NCBI RefSeq assembly: GCF_019795105.1
Contig: NZ_JAIMFO010000004.1
Location: 434,001-498,000, forward strand
From: Collinsella ureilytica
Lineage (GTDB): Bacteria > Actinomycetota > Coriobacteriia > Coriobacteriales > Coriobacteriaceae
Length of the DNA: 64,000 bases
Reading direction: 5' to 3'
Under the pieces are notes generated by a model. That model was given only the letters and a program-made list of their open reading frames with translations, did no database searches and was not told where the DNA came from. This document shows, piece after piece, positions 9,731 through 18,226 of this stretch; position 1 is the stretch's first letter, and the number at the start of each line of letters is the position of its first letter. A program made the position numbers and the translations under genes.

Positions 9731-10738
9731 CTACGCATCCTTTGCAAAGTGAGCACCGCGCGTTGCTCGCGCTTTTCTTCTTGCAGCCCAGCGCAAGATG
9801 AAGGCAAGCAAGAGCGCTAGCAGCGTTACGAGCGCTGCCCATCCGAGCCAAGGAAAATCAAGCCATCCTTCTGGAATATCAATGCCGACTCCGGTTCTGA
9901 CCTCTTCCTTGAAGGTGTCTTCATGAACCTCCTGCTCGATCTTTGCAACAACAATCGAACGTGCATTTGTGCTCTCATCGGAACATGTTGAGAGCAACAC
10001 CACCCGTTCACCGGCTTGGCTATCCACATCCACTGGCCGCGTCAGCGTGGCCTGAGCTCGTACATGGTTGAAATAAGCTTGCTGATCGGTTGCACCTTCG
10101 ACGCCCGGTCGGTAGACCGTACCGTCATAGGCGTCTGCAGGGACAAAGGCTACGATGTGCAAACCAAAGATTTTGCCTGCATCCGAGCCTTTACCGACAT
10201 AAAGCGTTCCGTATTCCCGCGCGTCGAAGTACTTCGCATCGGCGAAGTTGCCTATCTCACCAAACATCGCATCGCGATCCATGTGGTGGCCGTAGATGAT
10301 GGTGTTGAAATCTCTGAACTCAGCTGAACATCGAGAATCAAGAAAGAGCGATCCAGACAGTGAATAGGTGCCAGAGGCATCTTTGTTCAGATACTCAAAA
10401 TCACTCTTGCCCTGTACTAAGGGATAGTTGATATGCGTGCCATAGATGTTGATCCACCCGACGACATCTGAGTTCAGTACCACCAGCTCATCGTAGCTAC
10501 CGTGATCGGCATCAGTGGGCATATAGGCCTGCCATCGGGTTGCATCTGCTGCACGGTACACAGCATTTGCATCCCACAAGGCGTAAAGACCCACCACCAG
10601 CATCAAGAAGAGCGCGGCAAACAACGCGGCATCAAAGGCCTGAGAAAGCCTATGTACGATCAGGCGTGCATATCGCTTACCGACGCCTGGCGTACCAGCA
10701 ACGGGTGCATCACCCACACGTTGGTGTCGCGCTCTCAA
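9731..10738 (-). CDS. srtB: Class B sortase of the pilus island
   Basis: A membrane transpeptidase of 335 residues that would join pilin subunits. The catalytic residues are recognisable: histidine in IIYGHHM (H151 or H152), cysteine in LSTCSD (C252) and arginine in NARSIV (R260). There are transmembrane segments at about 38-56 and 297-318; a C-terminal membrane helix is typical of pilus sortases. The class B architecture matches SrtC2/SrtB of group A streptococcal FCT-3 islands rather than the usual class C pilin sortases. The start is a TTG at 10738 with GTAGGAG 5 nt upstream, 18 bp after the backbone pilin stop. It sits between the two pilin genes, so its substrates are probably the flanking VPxTG/TPTG and LPQTG proteins. 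Confidence 0.9.
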   Translation of the reverse strand: MRARHQRVGDAPVAGTPGVGKRYARLIVHRLSQAFDAALFAALFLMLVVGLYALWDANAVYRAADATRWQAYMPTDADHGSYDELVVLNSDVVGWINIYGTHINYPLVQGKSDFEYLNKDASGTYSLSGSLFLDSRCSAEFRDFNTIIYGHHMDRDAMFGEIGNFADAKYFDAREYGTLYVGKGSDAGKIFGLHIVAFVPADAYDGTVYRPGVEGATDQQAYFNHVRAQATLTRPVDVDSQAGERVVLLSTCSDESTNARSIVVAKIEQEVHEDTFKEEVRTGVGIDIPEGWLDFPWLGWAALVTLLALLLAFILRWAARRKARATRGAHFAKDA

Positions 10739-10756
10739 GATGCTCCTACAGGTGCT

Positions 10757-11989
10757 TTAGGCACCCTCGCCGCTACGGCGACGAGAGATAACCCAGGCTG
10801 CAGCCGCAGCAACCGGGATGAGTACCATCACGGCAAAGGGAAGCACACTAATAGCGATGCCGGTGGGGGTTACCTCAGCAAAGGTATTGGTAACGTCTGC
10901 GGTATTAGCGCCAGCGTTTGTAGCACCAGCAGCAGCGTAGACACCATTGCCTGCGCTAATGGCGCTCCGGCCGTCAGCTGCCTTATTGGCGGCAACTCCG
11001 GAACCGCCACCCATAACGGTGGTTGCAGCAGCGGTGTAGCTTGGCACACCATCTTCTGTAAGCACATAGGTCGTACCGTCTACCATGCCATCCTCAAACT
11101 TGAGGTACTGGCCATGCTTCAAGGTAAAGGCCTGAGATGTTCCATAGGTAAAGGTAAGGACGTCGTTAGATGCCTTATTGTTATCGGCGTTGTACACATA
11201 AGCCGTAGCAGCTGCTGCTGTAGCTGTCGTAGGCTTGGTCAGTGTGAGGTGGAACTGGAACGGACGGGTTCGATCTCCAAAGTCGCCGTTAACCGTTTTG
11301 GTGATTTTCAGATTGTTGTTACCGGTGATCTCACCAGGAATCATCACGTTATTGAAGATGAAACCAGACTTGTGGGTATCTGGATTATCAGGGTTATCAG
11401 GATCGTTTGGATTCGTAGGATCTGTCGGATTCGGCGCGACCTTGCCGGTACCGTTCTCCTCGCCTGCATCGTTCTTTTTCTTTTCGACCGTCACGGTATT
11501 GTGCCCGTTATTGTCGTGATAAATCCGCAACGTGTACTCTGCCTTTGACATGGTGATGCCAGCAACACTGCCGGTCTCGGTAACAGTCCAGGCATACACA
11601 CCAGCGTGAGGGAAGGTCAGCCCATCAGTAACGTTGAACTTCAGGTTTTGAGTCAAGGTCGTGGTAGCGCCTTCAACCTCTTTCATGAGATAGTTGCCTT
11701 GATCAGAACCGATCGTGATTACCTTATCGGCAATCTCCGGGGTCTCGCTCAGAGCAGCAGCACCAGTCTCAGTGAGCTCCTTCTTGGCAAAATGAAAGGT
11801 AAATGTCTGGCTCGCTGGTAAAGAAGTCGTAGCGCCTTTTAGCGTCTTGGTAATGGTTACATCACCGTTTGTGGTCGGCACGGGATCTGCCAGCACGGGC
11901 GTCGCGGCACCAAACACCGCAGTGCCCACAAAAGCACAAGCTGTAGCCAAGACCACTATCTTATGCTTCACCTGCTCCATGATCTTCAT
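10757..11989 (-). CDS. FctA/Spy0128-like backbone pilin
   Basis: A 410-residue pilin: signal peptide to about residue 35, two immunoglobulin-like domains, a TPTG sorting motif at 374-377, a hydrophobic helix and a RRR tail. From remembered Spy0128 sequence the isopeptide residues line up: K48 with N214 and E138 in domain 1, K231 with N368 in domain 2. K207 lies seven residues before N214, as the polymerising K161 lies before N168 in Spy0128. The DRTRPFQF segment also matches. A Pro-Asp-Asn-rich loop (residues 187-204) is encoded by short imperfect DNA repeats and could vary in length. The ATG at 11989 has AAAGG 8 nt upstream; the longer frame does not. It follows the SipA-like gene by 105 bp. 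Confidence 0.88.
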   Translation of the reverse strand: MKIMEQVKHKIVVLATACAFVGTAVFGAATPVLADPVPTTNGDVTITKTLKGATTSLPASQTFTFHFAKKELTETGAAALSETPEIADKVITIGSDQGNYLMKEVEGATTTLTQNLKFNVTDGLTFPHAGVYAWTVTETGSVAGITMSKAEYTLRIYHDNNGHNTVTVEKKKNDAGEENGTGKVAPNPTDPTNPNDPDNPDNPDTHKSGFIFNNVMIPGEITGNNNLKITKTVNGDFGDRTRPFQFHLTLTKPTTATAAAATAYVYNADNNKASNDVLTFTYGTSQAFTLKHGQYLKFEDGMVDGTTYVLTEDGVPSYTAAATTVMGGGSGVAANKAADGRSAISAGNGVYAAAGATNAGANTADVTNTFAEVTPTGIAISVLPFAVMVLIPVAAAAAWVISRRRSGEGA

Positions 11990-12094
11990 ACGCAATACCT
12001 TTCTCTTTTTCTCAGCGGAAACCCGTTTGAGCTCCCTCTTATCTATGTCGTACGCCCCCATTTGGACGGTATGACCACGTATCACCCGCTCGCT

Positions 12095-12625
12095 TCAGAC
12101 AGCTCGTGTGCGCAGAATGGCAACTACCTTGCCCTCTGCATGTGCCACATCCACACATCCAAAGATTCGACTGTCGATTGCTTGCTCGCGGTTATCACCC
12201 AGTACGAAGATCTGTCCGTCTCCGACGGTGAGAGGAAAGGTAATGCCCTGTGCTACTTGCGTCGTCGATCCATAGACTCCCGATTCCTGCTGAACCGAGC
12301 CGTTTACTACGAGACCATCGGCGGTAATCGCAACTTCGTCTCCAGGAAGTGCGACTACCCGAGCAGCCATGCGCGTACCTTCGTAGGTAAATGCTGCAAC
12401 ATCATGAAGATGGAAATTCTTATCAAGGCGATAGTCCAAAACCATATCCCCGTCTTTTATGCTGGGGGACATTGAGATATCGGCGCAGCGAAAAGCGCCA
12501 AAGATAAACGAGAACATGCCTAAGAAGAGAGCTCCAACAAAGGCCACTTTAAAAAGCAAGGAGGCAATATCCGCAGACAACGGACGAGCAGTTGCTATGT
12601 TCTTTTGTTCTCTGCCCTTCCGCAT
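12095..12625 (-). CDS. SipA-like signal peptidase I homologue, apparently lacking the catalytic lysine
   Basis: A 176-residue type I signal peptidase-fold protein with one N-terminal membrane segment (about 22-46). The box containing the nucleophile is present (S51 in ISMSPS), as are the VVALPGDEV box and the GDNREQAIDSR box. The canonical lysine just before the arginine of the KR-V-LPGD motif is alanine here (A88, R89). Streptococcal SipA, encoded at the same place in FCT pilus islands, also lacks a working Ser/Lys dyad and acts as an assembly helper (established knowledge), so a chaperone role is likelier than proteolysis. The ATG at 12625 is preceded by a weak GGGGTG. A longer TTG frame would run through the poly-G tract. 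First gene of the pilus operon. Confidence 0.8.
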   Translation of the reverse strand: MRKGREQKNIATARPLSADIASLLFKVAFVGALFLGMFSFIFGAFRCADISMSPSIKDGDMVLDYRLDKNFHLHDVAAFTYEGTRMAARVVALPGDEVAITADGLVVNGSVQQESGVYGSTTQVAQGITFPLTVGDGQIFVLGDNREQAIDSRIFGCVDVAHAEGKVVAILRTRAV

Positions 12626-12656
12626 GGATCGCACCCCAAGGTATTCAGCACATATT

Positions 12657-12677
12657 GGTATCTCTCGAGAGAGTACC
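12657..12677 (-). promoter_or_regulatory. Palindrome in the pilus operon leader
   Basis: A perfect 12-bp palindrome TCTCTCGAGAGA is flanked by GGTA and TACC with one bulged base, giving a near-perfect 21-nt dyad. It directly abuts the poly-G tract and lies about 32 bp upstream of the SipA-like start. It could be an operator or a leader hairpin. Confidence 0.6.
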
Positions 12678-12687
12678 CCCCCCCCCC
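12676..12687 (-). repeat. Poly-G tract of 12 upstream of the pilus operon
   Basis: Twelve consecutive C on the plus strand, so G12 in the direction of pilus transcription. Upstream lies TTGCTT, a possible -35; downstream lies TACTCT, a possible -10, at 20 bp with 12 G and 17 bp with 9 G. Tracts of this length are prone to slipped-strand changes, so promoter-spacing phase variation is plausible. The tract is seen; the mechanism is inferred. Confidence 0.75.
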
Positions 12688-12898
12688 GCCACAAAAAGCA
12701 AGCCCTAATTGCTAGAAATTGGTGTTATTTCGATTCGTCGGGCAAAATTCAGCCCAAGTTCACAGCTGCCCATCCCCGCAAAGCTGTCTGCAAAGCTGTG
12801 TTTTCTTCAACCTGCTCGCAGAAGGCCGCAGCGCAAATGTCCCGCTTGCAGTAATCTGTTGAGAACGTACGTGTATACCCACTCCTTTGGAGGTGCGC

Positions 12899-15043
12899 AT
12901 GGGCCCACGCGAGCGCGCGAGCCGCAGGCGAGCAAAAACGCATATTATTCCGGTTGTTCTCGTCTCACTGCTCGGATTTTTTATCATCGCAGGCGTTGCC
13001 TTTGGCATTGGCATGGTTGCCAACGTTCATCGCTGGCTCTCTGATTTGCCTGACTACACCAATGTGAATGCTTATCTGGCAAGCGAGCCAACAGAGATCT
13101 TGGATGCCAATAACAACAAGATCGCAAGCCTCTATGTGCAAAACCGACAGACTACCTCACTGGAGCATGTTTCTCCTTATGTGCTCAAAGGTACCATTGC
13201 CACAGAGGACTCCCGCTTTTATCAGCACAACGGTGTAGACCTTATTGGCATTGCCCGCGCTACCTTGGTGCAGCTCACGGGAGGCCACGAGGGCGCTTCG
13301 ACCATTACTCAGCAGCTCGTGCGCAATACCATCCTTTCTGAAGAGCAGTTTGATGTCACCATTGAACGTAAGGTTCGCGAGGCATTCTTGGCTCTTAAGA
13401 TGGAAGAGATCTTTAATAAAGACGAGATCTTGATGATGTATCTGAACACCATCTATTACGGCCATGGAGCCTATGGCATCCAAACCGCTGCAGAAACCTA
13501 CCTCTCCAAATCGGCAGAGGATCTGAGCCTCGCTGAGGCTGCACTGCTCATTGGTCTGCCCAATGCGCCCTCTCAGTACGACCCAACCATTAATCCCGAT
13601 CTTGCAGTTCAGCGCCGCAATATCGTCTTGGATCGAATGCTAGAAAACCAGATCATTAGCCAGGAGGAGCACGACGCTGCCCAGGCAGAAGAGCTCACCT
13701 TGAACGTGCAGGAGATTCCTGCCAGCGGAACCCTCGCTTTCCCCTATTTTGTTGATTACGTACGTGGGCTTTTACAGGAAGAGTTTACGACCGACGTGAT
13801 TTATAAAGGTGGACTCACGGTTAAAACGACCATCGATCCCACCATCCAAGCACAGGCTGAGCAAGCTGCCGTTGGTCGCCTTGAGGATCTGGGCGCAGAC
13901 AGCCTCGATGTTGGTCTTATCGCCCTTGATCCCAAGACTGGCTACATCAAAGCCATGGTGGGCGGTCGCAACTATTACGACGAAGCCGGTGCTCACACCA
14001 ACCATACGCTCTCTCGTCGCTCTGCTGGCTCTTCATTTAAGGGCCTCACGCTTGCAGCTGCCATTCATGCGGGTATGAACCCAAGCATTTTGCTCAATTG
14101 CTCCTCCCCGATGAACTTTACGGTTAACGGAGAGCGCTTTACCGTTCAAAACTACGGCAAAATTAACTATGGTGTGCGCTCACTCGCCGCAGCAACAGCC
14201 GTGTCTTCTAACACCGGCTATATCCAGGTTCAAGAAGCCATTGGCTATGGTGCCGTAGCAGATATGTGCAAAAAGCTCGGCATTAACACGACCGCTGAGC
14301 GTGCAGAATTTGTAGGACAGCCCAACCTGACCTTGGGTACCGCCAACCTTACGCCCCTTGAAATGGCAGAGGCCTATGCAACCTTTGCAAACGGTGGCAA
14401 GCATCGCAAGGCCGTTGCCATTACTGAGATTCTCTCGCGCGATGGCAAGACGCTCTATCAACACGATGATAAGCCTGACCAGGTGCTCTCAGCAGGCGAG
14501 GCTGCTGCGGTAACCGAGGTGCTGAAAGGCGTGTTGCACGGCGGTGGTACTGGTGCTGGCTTTGCTCCAAGCGTGAACCAACCCGCTGCAGGTAAGACCG
14601 GTACGGCTGGTAACAACGGCATTACGACTGACCTCTGGTTTGTTGGCTATACCCCGCAGCTTTGCTGCGCCATCTGGACTGGTCATTCTGGAAGCAATGC
14701 CAATATTGGCTACAACACTCACGCCCTGCCGCTGCCGATTTTTAGAAACTTTATGACCGCTGCGCTTGAAGGCGTGGAGCGTGAAGAATTCCCCACAGGA
14801 GACGCACCAGCATATAAGGAAAATACTCGTTGGAAGTTCTCTAAGCCTCTTGTGAAAGAAGAGGACGAGAAGGACGAAGATGAGGAAGAGGAAGTTGAGG
14901 AGACAGAGGAACACGGCCAAAACCAGGGCAACCTGCCTAACGCCGATATTCCAGAAAATCCTCAGCCGGGTACTCATAACCAACCAAGCACTGGTGGCCA
15001 CAACGAGAACCCCGATGACGATCGAGACGACTTTGAGGAGTAG
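12899..15043 (+). CDS. Class A penicillin-binding protein (glycosyltransferase and transpeptidase)
   Basis: A bifunctional peptidoglycan synthase of 714 residues. It has a cytoplasmic basic start, a membrane anchor at about 16-40, a GT51 domain with the catalytic glutamate E103 in EDSRFYQHNG and GASTITQQL, and a transpeptidase domain with S378-S-F-K381, S436-S-N438 and K566-T-G. After about residue 640 comes an acidic, Glu/Asp- and Asn/Pro-rich tail that is probably disordered and extracellular. The ATG at 12899 is chosen because GGAGG lies 5 nt before it; a TTG-led frame four codons earlier overlaps that site. It diverges from the pilus operon across about 270 bp and ends at a shared hairpin terminator before argR. 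Confidence 0.93.
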   Translation: MGPRERASRRRAKTHIIPVVLVSLLGFFIIAGVAFGIGMVANVHRWLSDLPDYTNVNAYLASEPTEILDANNNKIASLYVQNRQTTSLEHVSPYVLKGTIATEDSRFYQHNGVDLIGIARATLVQLTGGHEGASTITQQLVRNTILSEEQFDVTIERKVREAFLALKMEEIFNKDEILMMYLNTIYYGHGAYGIQTAAETYLSKSAEDLSLAEAALLIGLPNAPSQYDPTINPDLAVQRRNIVLDRMLENQIISQEEHDAAQAEELTLNVQEIPASGTLAFPYFVDYVRGLLQEEFTTDVIYKGGLTVKTTIDPTIQAQAEQAAVGRLEDLGADSLDVGLIALDPKTGYIKAMVGGRNYYDEAGAHTNHTLSRRSAGSSFKGLTLAAAIHAGMNPSILLNCSSPMNFTVNGERFTVQNYGKINYGVRSLAAATAVSSNTGYIQVQEAIGYGAVADMCKKLGINTTAERAEFVGQPNLTLGTANLTPLEMAEAYATFANGGKHRKAVAITEILSRDGKTLYQHDDKPDQVLSAGEAAAVTEVLKGVLHGGGTGAGFAPSVNQPAAGKTGTAGNNGITTDLWFVGYTPQLCCAIWTGHSGSNANIGYNTHALPLPIFRNFMTAALEGVEREEFPTGDAPAYKENTRWKFSKPLVKEEDEKDEDEEEEVEETEEHGQNQGNLPNADIPENPQPGTHNQPSTGGHNENPDDDRDDFEE

Positions 15044-15081
15044 CTCGCGTATAGATTGAAACAAGAGCTTCGACCTCGATG

Positions 15082-15132
15082 GTAGGTACGAGCACGCATC
15101 AAAGTGAGATGCATCTGCTCGTACCTACTTTT
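15082..15132. terminator. Hairpin terminator between PBP gene and argR
   Basis: A 13-bp perfect stem, GTAGGTACGAGCA pairing with TGCTCGTACCTAC, followed on the plus strand by TTTT. It sits between two convergent genes. The T-run favours termination of the PBP transcript, and the stem may also act from the argR side. Confidence 0.75.
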
Positions 15133-15147
15133 CGTATGTGCGCCAAG

Positions 15148-15585
15148 TTATTTGCGAACACTCCTGAGCTTACTGATCATGCCCTCAAAGCGCTCCCCAT
15201 CCTCTGCCGTGCTCGCAATCACCAAAATCGTATCGTTGCCAGCAAGCGAGCCCAAAACATCAGGCATCTCGGCTCCGTCGATCGCAGCTGCAATACCTGA
15301 GGCAGTGCCCGGCTGAGCTTTCACAATCACCAGGTTATCCGAACGCTGAACGCCTACTACCAACTCAGAGACCATCCGCTGCAGGTGCAGATCTTCGGCC
15401 AAGACATAGATGCCCTCGGGCAGCTTTCTGAGACCCATGTCTGCAATATCGCGCGAGACCGTAGCCTGCGTGCACTCAAAACCGTACTCACGCAATTCGT
15501 CCACCAACATGCGCTGCGTACGAATATCCTTATCGCGCACAATCTCACGAATTGCATCCTGGCGATTATTTCGCTTCTTAGCCAT
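15148..15585 (-). CDS. argR: Arginine repressor
   Basis: A 145-residue ArgR/AhrC family repressor. The N-terminal winged helix contains the signature TQATVSRDI (about 38-47). The C-terminal oligomerisation and arginine-binding domain contains GTASGIAAAID (about 94-104) and GNDTILVI. It binds ARG boxes with arginine as corepressor and forms hexamers. The ATG at 15585 has GGAAGG 6 nt upstream. No arginine biosynthesis or arginine deiminase genes lie in this window, so its targets are elsewhere. A CTATGC-N5-GCATAG dyad about 115 bp upstream could be a self-regulatory site. Confidence 0.95.
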   Translation of the reverse strand: MAKKRNNRQDAIREIVRDKDIRTQRMLVDELREYGFECTQATVSRDIADMGLRKLPEGIYVLAEDLHLQRMVSELVVGVQRSDNLVIVKAQPGTASGIAAAIDGAEMPDVLGSLAGNDTILVIASTAEDGERFEGMISKLRSVRK

Positions 15586-15998
15586 CTTGTACCTTCCATC
15601 TTCGTTCAGTATTGGATATACATCGACACGGCAGTCGACGTTGTTTTCTATATCTTATCTCTTCTTACTCAGATATTCCTATACACCCAGAAGAAACCTA
15701 TGCTCACTGCATAGCTTATACGTATCGTGCATTCTGAACGTATATTAAAACCTTGCATAAATCATCCGAATAAACGGACAACTGACGCGAGCTGCCCCAG
15801 CTGATGTGCCCTGAGTGAGAGAGGGATGATAAGGCAGTATGCCGTGAAGAAACGAGTGCTCAACAGTGCTGGACAGTGGCGCATGTGGGAAAGCATGAGC
15901 CCTATTCCAGCATCTTCTACCTGCGGGAAGGTATTCAAGAAACAACAATCGAGCGAGCAAGAAGCCAAGCTGAGAGGGCTCTGCGCAACATTCACACC
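15586..15998. other. Intergenic region between argR and glycosyltransferase gene
   Basis: 413 bp without a convincing gene. The only structure I see is the dyad CTATGC-N5-GCATAG at 15698-15714, which is a candidate operator for argR but is not a clear ARG box. The stretch 15760-15998 has open frames on both strands, but none has a ribosome site or a recognisable protein. Confidence 0.4.
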
Positions 15999-17099
15999 TT
16001 ACGCAGGTGATCCCTCCAAAGAAAAGGGTGTAAAGAAACGCTCCGTCAGCCCGTGAATCCACGCACCCATGCAACATGCAAGAACGGATCGGCAAGCGAT
16101 GGCTCCAAACATAGGGCCAAACTCCCGGCTCGAAGAGCGAAGCTTTTCAATTGAGATACGTGTTGATGCCGTATCAATCATGCGTTGAACAAGGCGACGG
16201 CGCTCAGGTGCGGTAAGCGCTGCTGTGGGGGCACAGGCATTTTCAATACAGCTGATTACATCGAGCAAATGATGGCGATGCAAGGCCTCAACCGTGGCTG
16301 GATCATCCAATAAATCCCAACGAGCCACCAAGTCTGCGAGCAGCATATGATGACGCTCGCAGCGACCATAGAGCTCAGCATCAAAACGGACGGGCTTTCT
16401 TTGCATGACCCCATCGTTATAACGCGCATCATGCACCAAGCTCAGCGAATCAAGGTTTTGAGCAACAGCGACGAGCAGCTCAAACGCATCAGCTGCACCC
16501 TGTTCTGCTGCCTGCTGTGCGGCAGCGGCAGGCATGAGCACGCCGGTACCCTGATTCAACATACCTGAAGCAATGAGCTCCATAAAGGCCTGGCGCGCAT
16601 GCTGGACATCTGTATGCGGACGTGAAGGCAACGCGCGTGTATGAACATCCCGGTCAGTCTGAGCATGCTGGCTCACGCGTTCGGGAACCAACACATGAAG
16701 ACCAGGAGCGGAAGGATTATCTAAGCCCTCTGCAGCAGGTACCGTCACTGATGGACGGCTCGAGGCCTCTGCTACCAATTGTGCCTGCAAAAAATCAGGC
16801 CCAATCCAGTCTCCCGCCTCCATCACCATGATCTGAGATGCCCGAGCAGCCAGCACGCCTGCTTGCACAAGCGTCTTGTTGGCAGACCGCTCAAGTACCT
16901 CAATGCGGATATCATGCTCGGCTGCACGACGCGCAAAAGAGATCTCATAGCGGCTGGAGCCCTCTTCAACAACCAAGAGCTCAAACTCTCGAAAGCTCTG
17001 GTTTTGAATACTCTCAATGGTGCGAGCAATACTCTGGCCAGCATGTGTGACAGGCAGAACTACCGAAATCCGGGGTTTTTTAACGCCTGTTCGAGCCAC
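15999..17099 (-). CDS. Family 2 glycosyltransferase-like protein
   Basis: About 366 residues. The N-terminal part is a GT-A fold of family 2: RISVVLPVTHAG, then SIQNQSFREFELLVVEEGSS, and an EAGDWIGPDF segment in place of the usual DxD region. The C-terminal 170 residues are helical and not recognised. The GTG at 17099 is preferred because AGGAGG lies 5 nt upstream; a GTG at 17177, one base after the truA stop, is the alternative. It follows truA in the same direction, so it may be cotranscribed. The acceptor sugar is unknown. The motif around EAGD is a weak match to a metal-binding site, so catalytic activity is likely but not certain. Confidence 0.7.
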   Translation of the reverse strand: MARTGVKKPRISVVLPVTHAGQSIARTIESIQNQSFREFELLVVEEGSSRYEISFARRAAEHDIRIEVLERSANKTLVQAGVLAARASQIMVMEAGDWIGPDFLQAQLVAEASSRPSVTVPAAEGLDNPSAPGLHVLVPERVSQHAQTDRDVHTRALPSRPHTDVQHARQAFMELIASGMLNQGTGVLMPAAAAQQAAEQGAADAFELLVAVAQNLDSLSLVHDARYNDGVMQRKPVRFDAELYGRCERHHMLLADLVARWDLLDDPATVEALHRHHLLDVISCIENACAPTAALTAPERRRLVQRMIDTASTRISIEKLRSSSREFGPMFGAIACRSVLACCMGAWIHGLTERFFTPFSLEGSPA

Positions 17100-17178
17100 G
17101 CAAGCCTCCTGTTCATCAGGTTGTTTGCATGGTATCGCAGAGTATTTACGCCCAAACCTACGTTGCGCCAGCGGCACA

Positions 17179-18201
17179 TCAAGAACAGAGGGTCAACACG
17201 CCCTCATCATAGGACACACGCATAAAGCACAGACCAGCCGCAGGAGCAGTCGGCCCTGCCGCTTGCCTATCGCATGCATCAATTACCTCACGCATCCATG
17301 AAGGCTCGTGCCTGCCTTCCCCTATCTGCACAAGCGTGCCTACGATGGTGCGTACCATGGAATGCAAAAAGGCGTTTCCCGTAATGGTAAAGGCAATAAG
17401 CTCCTCTCCCAGCTGCACCTCACGAGCAAATGACACCGCATGGACGTTTCTATGCGTAGGGCGACCTATCGCAGAGGCAAGCTTACAAAAGCTTTTAAAA
17501 TCCTGCTCACCCACGAGCTCGGCTGCAGCCAGCTCCATAGCAGCAATATCGAGCTCGCCCCAGTGCCACCATGTGAACTGCCGCGTGAGCGTGGGAGCCA
17601 CCTCCCCGGTCGCTATTCGGTAGGTGTAGGTGCGAGCTCTCGCGTCAAATCGAGCTGAGAAACCAAGAGCGGCATGATACAGAGCCTGAGCTCCAATATC
17701 TGCTGGCAACAGCGCCGAGAGCGCCCGCATCCACCGGCGCTGACTCATCTGTTGCTCCTCGCACGTAATCGGAAAACTGACGTACTGACCAACTGCGTGA
17801 ACACCCGCGTCAGTTCTGCCCGCGCAGGTAAGCTCAACGGGACGACGCAAAAACGTCTCGAGAGCAACTCGAAGATCCCCTGCTACCGTTCGAACCTCAC
17901 CGGGCTGCTCAGCAAAGCCAGAAAAGGCAGAACCGTTGTATGAGAGCTTAAGCACCGCTGTTGCTGTAGCTTGTAGCTCATCGGTATCCAGCGCGTTTTC
18001 ACCCACACCTAAGGACTCTGCAAAAGCGCATATATTGTCCGCGCTCGGAGCTTCCATGCGCAAAGCATGAAGTGTAGCGTTTTCGCTGGTAGCATCCGTG
18101 TGCACAGAAAGCTGCTCGCTCCCCTTTTCAGAGCCATCGGCATGCGAGGCACCACGCTCAGACGCCACGCCACTAGGATGAGATGTATGTGCTTGAGACA
18201 T
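17179..18201 (-). CDS. truA: tRNA pseudouridine(38-40) synthase with N-terminal extension
   Basis: TruA converts uridines 38-40 of the tRNA anticodon stem to pseudouridine. The catalytic aspartate is in CAGRTDAGVHAVGQ, and the C-terminal half has the usual NAFLHSMVR segment. The protein is 340 residues against about 250-270 for the family: the conserved core starts near residue 77 (LKLSYNGSAFSG), preceded by a Ser/Glu/His-rich stretch with no known domain. The ATG at 18201 has AAAGG 5 nt upstream. It follows the ECF transporter gene by 25 bp. ecfA-ecfA-ecfT-truA is a widespread gene order in Gram-positive bacteria, which supports both calls. Confidence 0.92.
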   Translation of the reverse strand: MSQAHTSHPSGVASERGASHADGSEKGSEQLSVHTDATSENATLHALRMEAPSADNICAFAESLGVGENALDTDELQATATAVLKLSYNGSAFSGFAEQPGEVRTVAGDLRVALETFLRRPVELTCAGRTDAGVHAVGQYVSFPITCEEQQMSQRRWMRALSALLPADIGAQALYHAALGFSARFDARARTYTYRIATGEVAPTLTRQFTWWHWGELDIAAMELAAAELVGEQDFKSFCKLASAIGRPTHRNVHAVSFAREVQLGEELIAFTITGNAFLHSMVRTIVGTLVQIGEGRHEPSWMREVIDACDRQAAGPTAPAAGLCFMRVSYDEGVLTLCS

Positions 18202-18226
18202 AACTGCCTTTCGCCCCTGGGAATAC

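Noticed and set aside
10502-11548. A 348-codon plus-strand frame opposite the sortase and pilin genes
   Set aside because: Antisense of the backbone pilin with a Gly/Ser/Cys-rich product and no ribosome site.
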